Assembly: GCA_019973155.2 (NCBI GenBank)
Contig: BPQB01000010.1
Span: 372,001-436,000, forward strand
Direction of reading: 5' to 3'
DNA: 64,000 nt
From: Phanerochaete sordida
Taxonomy: Eukaryota; Basidiomycota; Agaricomycetes; Polyporales; Phanerochaetaceae
This document shows positions 54,897 through 64,000 of the stretch, piece by piece; within the stretch, counting starts at the first letter, position 1; each line of letters opens with the position of its first letter. Below the pieces are notes generated by a model that searched no databases, had not been told where the DNA came from, and saw only the letters and a program-made list of their open reading frames with translations. The position numbers and the translations under genes are program-made.

Positions 54897-57800
54897 TTAT
54901 GAACGTGAAGCACGAATGGTATCCGCGAGGTACTTTTTGAATGCCTTGCTGTCTAGCTCCCGGAGCTTCGTGGCGAACTCCTGCGCTGCCTCTGCTGGCC
55001 AGCCCTGGGAGGGCAGGAACACTTGAGTGAAGAAATCGAAGGACTCTTGCCCTCTTGCTTTCGAGACAGCGGACAAGAAGTTGCAGATTTCATGGAGAAC
55101 CTGGCGCAAGAAAGGTGAGAACAGCGGATGAAGCGGGTGACAGCCGCACTCACGACCAGCATTTGCCCGTCCTTGACGTTGAATTGCGGTGACGCCAAGA
55201 CAGAAAATGCGGACGGGATGAGTCGCTCGTAAATGTAGCGCTCGAAGCCTGGAAGAGCGTGCGGTTGACCGTTGGCCTGTCCGTTCGCCCCAGCGATCGG
55301 CTCAAGCCAGACTAGTACACAGCGCCCCAGGAATTGGAATGCTGCTCTCTGGCCAGCAGGATCGTTCACATCCTCGGCGAACTGCTGCATCGAGCTGAGA
55401 AGGCCCTCCAATTGCGCTCCATTGCCTGGCGGATTGGCAGTCAGCAGCATACAGATAGGTTGAAAGGATCCGACATACGTTCTGATGTGAAGATACCGGA
55501 GAGCTGCGACGTCATCACGTTATTCAACAATGCGAGATAGGCCTTCTTCGTATCGCTGTGGGCGACTTGATCATCGGTCCCTGCAACAGGCTGGGCTAGC
55601 AGACCGTTGATATGGACGCTGAGAGGGCCGATGAGCTGGTCGAGCACGTCGAACAAATCCTGCTGCAGAGATAGTAAGATTCACGCCCGAACTAAACTTT
55701 CCAGAAAGACGGTACCTGAAGTCGGTGCATAAGCAATCCAATGAAGGTCATGAAGTCGATCAACTCGGTTGGCTCGAAGTGCGCAAGGAGGTTGGCCATG
55801 AGTGGAGGGACTAAGTGGGTGATGTTGGGCCCCGTCGTAGCGAGGATGCGCGTGAAGGCATTCCGGGTCTGATGTAGACTTAGGAGTTGCAGAAAATCCG
55901 AAAGAGAAGCCTGCGTACCGCATCGCGAATCGCCCTGTAGCTGTTGAGCGACTCCAGGCAGACCAAAACTGCCTGTGCGACCTGAGTGAAGATGGCAACC
56001 GGTGGGAGTAGGTATCCTTCTGGGACAGGCGAAGGATAGTCGGGGAAGCCCTTGGCGATATTACCCAGTGCCATGATGTTGTGGTGGACCTTCAGGATGT
56101 CGACAGGCTCCTTCGACCCCTTGGCGGAGAGTAGGTCGCGAGATAGTTCGTCAAGGAGAGGAGTGACAACGGAGGATAACAGTGTCTCTCGTTGTTCCGG
56201 TGTCTTGTAGAAGAGCGATATCAGGGTGCCGACGGTCTCGAAGAGGTACAGCTGGGCGTCGAAGATACCAGGATTCTTGATAGCCTCTTCGAGCAGATCT
56301 TGCTCAGGGTTCTCGAGTTCGGGCAACTCTACTTGGATCGTCAGAAGGTCGCGAATGCTCTGTATGAGTGTCGCCGCAAGTTCTACGGAGATCTCGTTCC
56401 GGTCCTCCTTGATGAATCTATGGAACAGGTAGAAGACACGGGAGCGTAACTTGGACTCCGGGTTGTGAAGACCACTGAGAGGACATTAATAACCACGAGC
56501 AAGCGCGCTATTCATTGCAGGTCCGTACCGTTGGCCGACCATCGCCTCGAGAGCCGGGACGATGCAATCCCTTCGAACTTTGAAGAAATCGCCATAGCGA
56601 GCCACGGCTTCGAAGAATTGCATAGAGACAATCTTGTGTGGATGACCCGCGATGCCAGACTGCACCAGAGCGTACAACATCTCCCCGTGTTTCGTGAGAG
56701 GGTAGGCCGAGTAGTCTGTCTCCTTCCGCTTCTCCTTAGCGACTTCTGCAGGGGTGATGCAGAAGGCGCCGCGACCCTTGGTTCCGGCTGCATAAATGTA
56801 AGTACCGTAGCAGCGATGAAATCTGGAGCTATACTCGCTCTTGTTGATCTCCCCAAAAATGAACACGATGTAGACAGCCAACTCTGCGTCGTTCCACTTG
56901 ACCGGGACGCCGCTCTGGTACGCGTTCAGCGTGTTTAGCGCTAATGCGCTGAGGGCTTCAGACACCAGGCCAGGTTCGATCACGAAGGCGGCGTCCATGA
57001 AAGTCCGCAGATCCTGGAGACACAGTCAGTATAACGCCGCGCACGATAGCAGGGCAACTCACCTTTCGCAAGTCTTCGAACGCGATCTTGTCGTCTTCGT
57101 CCATCTCGTCTGGATCAGCGTCAAGCTCCCATTTCAACTTCTGCAAGACGACTTGCAGAAGCGAGCCGAGGAACCCGCGCTTGGCATCGTCCAAAGGCTC
57201 CGTAGTAGATTTTCGAACACGTTTATACTGAAGGCGCATTAATGATGGTCGTCACAAGTGCAGATGGGATTAAATCTTACGCTTCCGAGGACAGCTTGCA
57301 GGAAAGGGAATACAGTCGAGCAGGTGTCGTCGTACTCATCTGCCATGAAGCGCAGAAGAATGGGAAGACACTGGTTAAGCAGCTGGTTCGCCTCCCCTCG
57401 TACGTCTTCCGTTGGCGATTCCTAGGTATAACACTCAATACTGAAAGAGGCATATGACGCGGGCTTAGGACGTACATCGACGAGCTTGTTCAACTCCAGG
57501 CCCAGAACATTGAGGAGACGACCGAGGGCTTCGCGGTACGACTCTTCGCCTTCGTCAACGTCCGACCCTCTGCTGCCTTGCTCTCCGCGCGTCTTGGTCT
57601 CCAATGCATCCAAGACTTGACCAAGAGATAGCACCTTAATTAACTGCAGCTTATCACCCGGTTCTTTCAATCCTTTGGAGACAATGCGGGTGATAGCACC
57701 GCAAGTCGCCAAACGAATCGGCAAAGACGCGTCCGATAGCAGGCTAAAGAGCAGGGGGACAGTCGTAGGTGTTACGGTGAGGTTAATATCGATCCACCCT

Positions 57801-58747
57801 GGTGCTAAGATCAGTAACGCGACGAGTGAACGATGGGTCGATTACGCACCGACATATGAGGCGAATGTTCTCATTCCCCAGTCCACAACTTCGGTAGCCG
57901 TGTCCAACTCCTTCTCTGTGACCGTGGGGTCACTTTTGCGTAGTCGGTTCATCCTCTCGACACCGTCCGCGACGATCGTGAGCACTGCTTCGTTGATCGC
58001 TGCAGCATCTCGGTCTCGGACTGCGTCTCGGACTCTTGTGTCGCGTGCATGTCGTGCTTGGCTGAAGGTACGCGCAGACTTGATCATTTGATCAGCGACC
58101 TCCCCAGAGATCTCGAGGACCAGGTGGAAGAACAGCAGGGACACATGAGGGTTGAACGTGGATTGTGAGGTCGACTCTGTGGGGCGAATGAGCGTGAAGA
58201 GATCCGCGAAGAACGACGGCCACTGTTCGAGGTACGTGACAAGGAAAAAGAGAGTGAGCGTATGTGAGAACTTGTTGCGTATATCTGACAGCCCAGCATT
58301 CTTTGAGTCAACAATATGAAGGCGGATTGAGGGAGTATCTCACATGCTGCACTGGATTCCGCAGAACCGTAGAGGTATTCGGACTGGATGTACGAGATGA
58401 GTGCTTGTCTCAGCACCTGGAACGAGTCGTTATCCAGGGGTTCGAATCTAGGACGAGGACACCAAGCTGCGATGAGAAACGTGCCGCTCTGCAAGGGCTT
58501 CTGTAGCGCACCTGCTGTCCAAGAAGTCTTCGAGTACTCGCAGGGCAAAGAACCTGGCAGGTGCGGGGTATTTTCGAGAGCCGTCCGGCGCAGTGTCCAC
58601 GAACAGCGCGAGCGCAAGCCTCCACGTCTCTGCAGAGTTCTGCTGGACAGACGAAAGGTATTCCAGTGCCTGGTTGTGCAGAGAACCTTGAGAGGGGTCG
58701 GAGGCAATCAGGATCGCTTGCACAAGCTGGTTGAGCTCTTGCTCCAT
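54897..58747 (-). CDS. LOS1: Exportin-T (Los1/XPOT), tRNA nuclear export receptor
   Basis: Importin-beta family HEAT-repeat protein that carries tRNA out of the nucleus with RanGTP. Start at 58747 (MEQELNQLVQAILIASDPSQ). N-terminal Ran-binding region: LHNQALEYLSSVQQNSAETW, APARFFALRVLEDFLDSRCA. Xpo1-like region with SHTLTLFFLVTYLEQWPSFF, ADLF. Then HVSLLFFHLVLEISGEVADQ, VVDWGMRTFASYVGWIDINL, LLSDASLPIRLATCGAITRI and VSKGLKEPGDKLQLIKVL. The C-terminus includes SFDFFTQVFLPSQGWPAEAA and LRELDSKAFKKYLADTIRAS. The order and the YVGWIDINL block are characteristic of exportin-T. Roughly ten introns. The length (about 1080 residues by span) fits the family. Confidence 0.88.
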
Positions 58748-59362
58748 AGTGGCGGTAGTAGGACGAGTGCAGGACACAGCGTAAGCAAATTTCTCGAGAT
58801 GTCGTGTATGGAGTGCTTCGCAGAGTGGGTTTGCCTGCGGCACAGTGGAATGTTGGGGATGACGGTCCAGAATCAAGATGAACGCGAGGCTGCATGACTC
58901 TCATAACTTTTGGTCGTGTGCACGTGGTTGGACCGCGGCAGCGGTTTAAACGCAGCCTCGCGCACGCCGGCGCGCGACCTGCACAAATTCGACGTCACAC
59001 AACGCAACGACAGGTCTGGGCGATGAATAACAACGCGACAACTCCCAGCACGTCCACGACTCGCGGTAAATCAAGATTGCTCGCTGTCAACATCCGCGAA
59101 CCTGAAGCAACACGACGCGAGCAGAAGTGTAGACGCGGCCAGGTTCACCGAAGAATAACAATTGCAAGTTCAAGCACACGGTATAGGATACAGGCCTAAG
59201 CGTAAGTTATGCGAGACTAGATCGGCGACAGCGAATGCAGGCACAGCAAGAAGGGAAGCATACCACGCGTTCTGGGCGCCGCGCGCATGAGAGTTGAGGC
59301 CTGTTGAGTTTGTATTGCTTGTCTGGGAGATGGCAGATGACCATTGCCGACGACGACTTCAC
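58748..59362. other. Gap upstream of exportin-T
   Basis: About 600 bases: promoter of exportin-T and 3' end of the F-box gene, both on the minus strand. Nothing else recognised. Confidence 0.35.
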
Positions 59363-60940
59363 TTATGACGCAAAATCTACCACATGAAGGCTGCTGTCCC
59401 ATAAGCCCAAACACAGCCTGCATGTGGCCTCGTCGAAGGCGAGCGAATGACATGCGTCCGTGGCAAAGGGTAAAGGCGGGTCTGCGGGCAGCAGGACGCC
59501 GTGAGACAGGTCTGGTGTCCCATCATGTATGCTGCCGAGCTCGAGCTTCATAAGACGTGTTCGCGTTGTGTCGAGATTATGCTCCATCCACACCGCTCGT
59601 CGCCCCGTGGTACCGATGCTGACAGAGCGAATTGATGTATCGAGGGGAAGCGGGACACGCGCGTTGGTGACCTTCGACCCAGAATGTGCTGTTGAGTCGT
59701 CGAGAGGGAATCGAACAATCTGGGCGCTCGGCTGCGTTGGGTCTGCCTCGTTGAAAACCATGATGGTGAGGAAACTGGCGGAGACAGATGGGATGTGTAC
59801 AGTGTCCATGAGGTTGCTGCCCAGCGGGAACGAGTATTGTTCGCGGAGCCTGCCCCACGCCACGTCTTCGCCCACGAGGCCTTCGCCACGCTGATTGAGC
59901 CAACACGGGAGGTCGTGGATACGGACGACGAAGTCTTGGCGAGAATAACCGAATACGATCATGCGATCGTTTTGTAGCCTGGCCTGAGGAAGGGGGATTG
60001 GCTGATCAGGACCCTTGCGCATCCATCGTGCATGTCCCTTGTCCGTATTGGCAATCATGATATGCGACTTGATTTCTTGGTCCGGGACAATGAGGGCGAC
60101 AGTGGCAACCAACTGGTTCTCCCATACAGAGATGCCTTCGATGAGAGCAGTGGCGCGCGGGTCGACCAGTTGAGGGGGCAGGTCGAGGCGTCGTGAACCG
60201 ACTATGGAAGGTAGGGGAGACATCGGATCGAGCGCATTCATCGTGTCATCTATCGATACTGAGCGGACTTGCATGAAACTAGGGAAGCATGAGATGGTAA
60301 GCGCAGATGTGAATTGGAGAAGGCTCACTCTTGCGAACCTCCATCATTTAACGCTACGACAATTGTGACAAGGCTTTCGCCGTCTCGCAGAGCAACGGCA
60401 GAACCTCTATGTTTCCCCGTAAACTCAAACATGACAACGCATCGCGGATGCTCGATGATTGACAGGTCCCAGAAGGAAACGCGGGTGTAGTTGCGGTGTT
60501 CGAAACGGCGAAGGCCTCCCTGAACGACCAATAGCCATCGGCCGCCCGGGACGAACTGCAGGAACTCAAAGAGCGCGTCGCTGGTCCCCGGCAATGACGT
60601 CGTGCGCTTGATCTCCGACGTGGGACGCCGCCAATTGAGCTGCAAGCGGATGGCTTTGACTGCGAGCCGCTGCAGCACATCCGACGGGAGCTGGGAGCTC
60701 GGTGTATCCGCGGGAACGTCCAGTGGCAAGTCAGACTTCTCCACGAGCCTGTGCCAGAGATAGTCTGTGCTTCCGAAAGCGTGCAGGCCACGGCATGTCT
60801 GCGTGGTGCGTAGTCAATGCGGCGTGTCCGCAGTCGTGTGAGCGCGCAGGGCTCACCTGCTTGAGTGCCAATACGTCCTGGATAGCAAGGTAGGAGTAAA
60901 TGAGCAGCAAGACGTCGTCTGGCAGATAAGCTAGACTCAT
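59363..60940 (-). CDS. F-box protein with C-terminal beta-propeller-like region
   Basis: Start at 60940. The F-box reads MSLAYLPDDVLLLIYSYLAI and QDVLALKQ, then, after an intron in phase, TCRGLHAFGSTDYLWHRLVE. The rest lacks canonical WD repeats but has blade-like beta segments: ALFEFLQFVPGGRWLLVVQG, TRVSFWDLSIIEHPRCVVMF, LIEGISVWENQLVATVALIV, MIVFGYSRQDFVVRIHDLPC and CRLCLGLWDSSLHVVDFAS, with the stop at 59363. Such agaricomycete F-box proteins form a large family and are expected to be SCF substrate receptors. Two introns are clear (about 60790-60860 and near 60290-60330). Substrate unknown. It is not closely related to the duplicated pair at 21.7-26.3 kb. Confidence 0.8.
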
Positions 60941-61176
60941 GGTGGTGGTGGTGTGACTGGAAGATAGTCAGGAACGTCCATTTCCATGCTCTCGACTCTC
61001 GGGCTAGCTGGAGAGCACGAGTCAAGCTGCGATAAGTCCCAAATAACCGGAATTCCGAGGGGGATAAATAACTGACCGGGACCCGGTACCCGCGAACAGG
61101 CGCCCGCTTGTGGGAGGCCTCATATAGCGGCCTTGCCCCTTTCAACTGCCCTTGGTCTTGTCCCTCGACAATCGAT

Positions 61177-63506
61177 ATGGACCTCACACAACGCACTTAT
61201 TCTAATCTCTCAGAGCTGGGGGACCTATCCGACTCGGAATGGCTCGATATTCCTAGCAGCCGAGCGTCCGAGGATGGCGATTACGACAGCGATCGCGAAG
61301 ATGCCGAGGGACGACCGGCCTCAAGACACTCGTTCAGCAGCCTCGCAAGCTCAAGCGACGAGGTCGTAGAGGGCTGGGAGGGGTTGATTGAAGACGGCGC
61401 GGAGGAGACTCCACTCGTCGGCACAGACCAGCCCACTGATTACGTCTTCACTACCGCAGACGGCGAGCACGACGTCCGAGCCCCCTCTTCTGAGGACGAG
61501 GCCGATCCCGAAGACGAGCGCGTCAAGGCTGCCTTGGATCAGAGCATGATGAGCACGCTCAGCTCGTCGCGTTCAAACTCCCTGAACAATTCCATGCAGA
61601 CCTCTATCGTCCATTCCACTCGCTCTCTGAGGTTGTCCTTCCCGGACCCTACCACCTCCAGACTTGAGTCCTTGAACAACTCCTTTGAACAATTGTCAGC
61701 TGAAGATGCTGAAACAGCACCTTCAGACGGCCTCCCGGCCCCTTCTGAGGGCGCTGCGGACGTCACCGTCTGCCCACCTGAACCCGAGGTCGAGGCTCAA
61801 ACGGCAGTGGACGAACACGCGTTTGACGCGTTTGTCCCGCCTAGCGGCACCGCCTTCGATGTCATTCTCTACGGATCATCACTCATGTCGAAGACGGCGT
61901 TCATCGATTCGCTCCTCGACAAGTGGGCGCTTGGATCAGGTCTCATAACCACGAAGAAGGCTGCCTGCGAGCCGCGCACTGTGGTGCATACATTCAAGGG
62001 CTTTGAGGGCGGATGCGCCGTAGAGCGTACGGTTGCGGTCATCGACAAGACTGGCCTCGACTTGGTAGGTTTGATTTACCATTCATATTCTAACGGTCAA
62101 TTCACCCCTTCCAGTTCAAAGCGGAAAGCTCTCCCAGCGGCCGTTCTTTAGCTGTCGTATTTCTCCCTTCTTTCTCCGAGCTCTCATTGCCGGACCATAC
62201 GCTCTACCTCCCAGTCATGATGGCCTCGGTAGGCGAATATCTCGGAGCGACCGATTATCTCCTCGAAGCCGAGCAGCAGTGGATCTCTCAGGACATCCCC
62301 TCTTCCAAGCTTACGACATTCAGTCGCCCTTCTTTCCCTATCGTCGAACAAGACGTCGCTGAGGACGCGACATGTGGTCAGGTTGAGCATGCGCTACGTC
62401 GCCTCTCCGCGCAGCCTATCAGGAAGGCGTTGCCGAAGGTGTCGGCGCATGCTATCACTATGTACGTGTCCGCAGTTCCGCAGTGTGACGACTGAACCTG
62501 ATTTGTCTCCAGCATGACTATACTATCGATGGTCCTGGCATACATCGTCAACGGAACTATGTCGGCACCTGACGCACGCCGTTTCTCTACTTCTGCGGTG
62601 ACCAGCCCACTACTGAATTTGCTGCGCCCCGACTCTACCACGATCAACAAATCCTTGTCCACCCCTATACTCGCCATCACGTCTTCTACTTCGGCGATCT
62701 CCCTGTCATCTCTGAAGGACTTCGAGATGGCCATATTCAAGCCAAGCAGCAGCTCTCCGGACGTCGTCGTTGAGTCCACGTCTCAGGCTGTACAGCCCAC
62801 CGCATCCTCCTCTTCTGCAGCTACCGTGCCGGCTCCCACCGTCGTTGACGGTCCCGCGGAGTGCGAGTGCGGCTGCGGTCTCGTCACTTGGCCGGCGAAG
62901 ACGGAGACCACCGAGCTCATCATTCGCCCGACCGGCTCCGGCCTCAGCATCCTCACAAACACCATCAGCTCCGTCTCCGTCATCCCCTCCCACATCCCCA
63001 TGTCAGGCAAAGGCAAAGGCAAGGCTGTCCCCGAGGACCACACTCTGTACGCCGTCAGCACGCGCATGGCCAACGCGCTCTCCGAGTACTTCGGCTTCTC
63101 TCCCCTTGCGCAGGCCATCGCAACCGACGTCCAGGAGCTCATCGTCGCGGTCGACCAGCTTGCACAGGCGATCAGCCGCAGCGCCGCGCTCGCGCTCGAG
63201 CAGTCCCGGGCCGCCGTCGCGGTCCTCGCGGGCGAGCTCAGGCAGCGGAACGAGCGCGCGAAAGAGCGCGCACGCGAGATCCGCGGCGTCGGCGAGGCGT
63301 GGGTCGCGAACATGAAGGAGCACCTCCGCGCGCGCGCGCAGACGGCGCGCGAGAACGCGCAGCGCATCAAGCACCGCATGAGCGACGGCCGCAAGGCGCG
63401 CTCCACGCGCAGGGCGGAGCGGCGCCGCCTGCGCCAGGTCATGCGCGCGGAGAAGCTCGAGCGCAGGGCGGAGAGGATGGCCGAGAAGGTCATGGCGGCG
63501 GCCTGA
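61177..63506 (+). CDS. Orphan acidic single-pass protein with charged coiled-coil tail
   Basis: Start at 61177 (MDLTQRTYSNLSELGDLSDS). Residues 1-220 are acidic and Ser-rich. Next comes an ordered part: AFDVILYGSSLMSKTAFIDS, HTFKGFEGGCAVERTVAVID, then, after an intron, FKAESSPSGRSLAVVFLPSF and HTLYLPVMMASVGEYLGATD. The segment around 62460-62520 is spliced into a hydrophobic stretch (MTILSMVLAYIVNGTMSAP) that may be a membrane span. The last 200 residues contain a Cys pair motif (CECGCG) and a long Arg/Ala/Glu helix (VAVLAGELRQRNERAKERAR and on), ending at 63506. The YGSSLMSKTAFIDSLLDKW strand-loop-helix is faintly like a P-loop, but no GxxxxGK is present. No known family. Confidence 0.7.
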
Positions 63507-63741
63507 GCGGCGCGCCTGGCCCCCTTACACATTATCAGGTAGGTCGTGATCCTTCAAGACTATTTAATCCGCCCCGGGAACCATGTCCGCCGAACCATAT
63601 GTAATACAACCCCCTCCCCTCGCCCGCGGGCCCCCCACGCTGTACAGATATCACACCCACCACCCACCCACCCGTGTAGTTATATATGTATATAAGCAAA
63701 TTCTATGCAGGAAGCGTCGTTATGTCCATAATGTGCGCGTG

Positions 63742-64000
63742 CTAGGAGCAAATGTCCGGGTACATCCTGTCCGTCGGGTCCTGGGGGATCCAGCCCCCCT
63801 GCAGGCCGCGCTGGTAGCTCCAGTCGTCGGCGCTCTCGACCTTCCACGTCCAGTACACCCATCCCTGGATCGCCTCGCCGATCGCGACCTGCGCCTCGTA
63901 GTACCTGCGCACGCATCCGAGTCAACACCACGCCCGTCCGCGGCACACGCGCACTCACTGGCGCAGGAACGTCTTGTACGCGGCGCTGAACGTGCCCATG
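63742..64000 (-). CDS. GH5 exo-1,3-beta-glucanase, C-terminal part only (runs off the window)
   Basis: The visible C-terminal exons read MGTFSAAYKTFLRQ, an intron of about 55 nt (about 63906-63959), then YYEAQVAIGEAIQGWVYWTW, KVESADDWSYQRGLQGGWIP and QDPTDRMYPDICS, with the stop at 63742-63744. GWVYWTWK..ADDWSYQ.GL..GWIP.DP..R.YP.IC is the typical end of fungal glucan 1,3-beta-glucosidases (GH5_9). These secreted or wall-bound enzymes release glucose from beta-1,3-glucan in wall remodelling. The catalytic glutamates and any signal peptide lie beyond the window. Confidence 0.85.

Noticed and set aside
58435..58455. tRNA-like box B (GGTTCGAATCT)
   Set aside because: Inside an exportin-T exon, with no matching box A or cloverleaf around it.
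62783..63604. Long overlapping frames on both strands at the end of the orphan gene
   Set aside because: Shadows of the Arg/Ala-rich helix exon; no independent support.
1..64000. CRISPR arrays, prophage, bacterial operons, plasmid origins
   Set aside because: None expected in a fungal nuclear segment and none seen; repeats found are coding minisatellites or segmental duplications.

Overview
The window looks like nuclear DNA of an intron-dense basidiomycete, probably an agaricomycete. Almost every gene is split by short introns of about 45-65 nt with GT..AG ends. The recognisable proteins are eukaryotic and fungal: telomerase, Rim20, a fungal two-halved phosphofructokinase, Wss1, a Bqt4-type APSES protein, a GH5 exoglucanase and F-box families. 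GC is high in coding exons. I saw no rRNA, tRNA, CRISPR array or intact transposon. All calls come from reading translations by eye; exon joins were checked by codon phase, and no database was searched.

Layout. 0-5 kb: a full telomerase reverse transcriptase gene (minus). 5-9.4 kb: an MFS transporter (plus), a small TPR protein (minus) and a tiny two-exon complex I-type subunit (plus). 10.9-12.6 kb: a disordered Ser/Pro-rich protein (minus). 13.5-16 kb: two orphan membrane proteins. 16.6-19.3 kb: a many-exon citrate synthase ending in the peroxisomal signal ARL. 19.6-21.1 kb: a secreted Ser-rich repeat protein. 21.3-26.5 kb: a head-to-tail duplication of about 2.6 kb carrying an F-box/LRR-like gene, whose second copy is frameshifted. 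26.6-31.7 kb: PCC1 (KEOPS), an EBP1/PA2G4 homologue, a Bqt4-like protein and an orphan. 33.4-43.8 kb: phosphofructokinase and Wss1 (divergent), a DM9 protein and Rim20/PalA. 44.3-50.8 kb: a sparse region with four small related genes in the order A1-B1-A2-B2 (A2 degenerate). 51.5-58.8 kb: cullin-3 and exportin-T. 59.3-61 kb: an F-box protein. 61.1-63.5 kb: an orphan single-pass protein. 63.7 kb to the end: the 3' end of a GH5 exo-1,3-glucanase.

How the genes relate. Most are unrelated housekeeping functions (glycolysis, peroxisomal citrate, ubiquitin ligase scaffold, tRNA export, pH signalling, cell-wall glucan). Four (TERT, PCC1, Bqt4-like, Wss1) act in telomere or genome maintenance, but they are interspersed with other genes and need not form a functional cluster.

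The most novel-looking item is the A/B family. It comprises 84-117-residue proteins with one small domain of the form W-x-x-G...V-x-[FY]-x-V...G-x-F-D-x-[ND]-x-[IV]-R. Each intact gene is interrupted just before that domain by a 6-nt (two-codon) microexon. Microexons of 13-23 nt also occur in citrate synthase, Wss1, phosphofructokinase and cullin-3.
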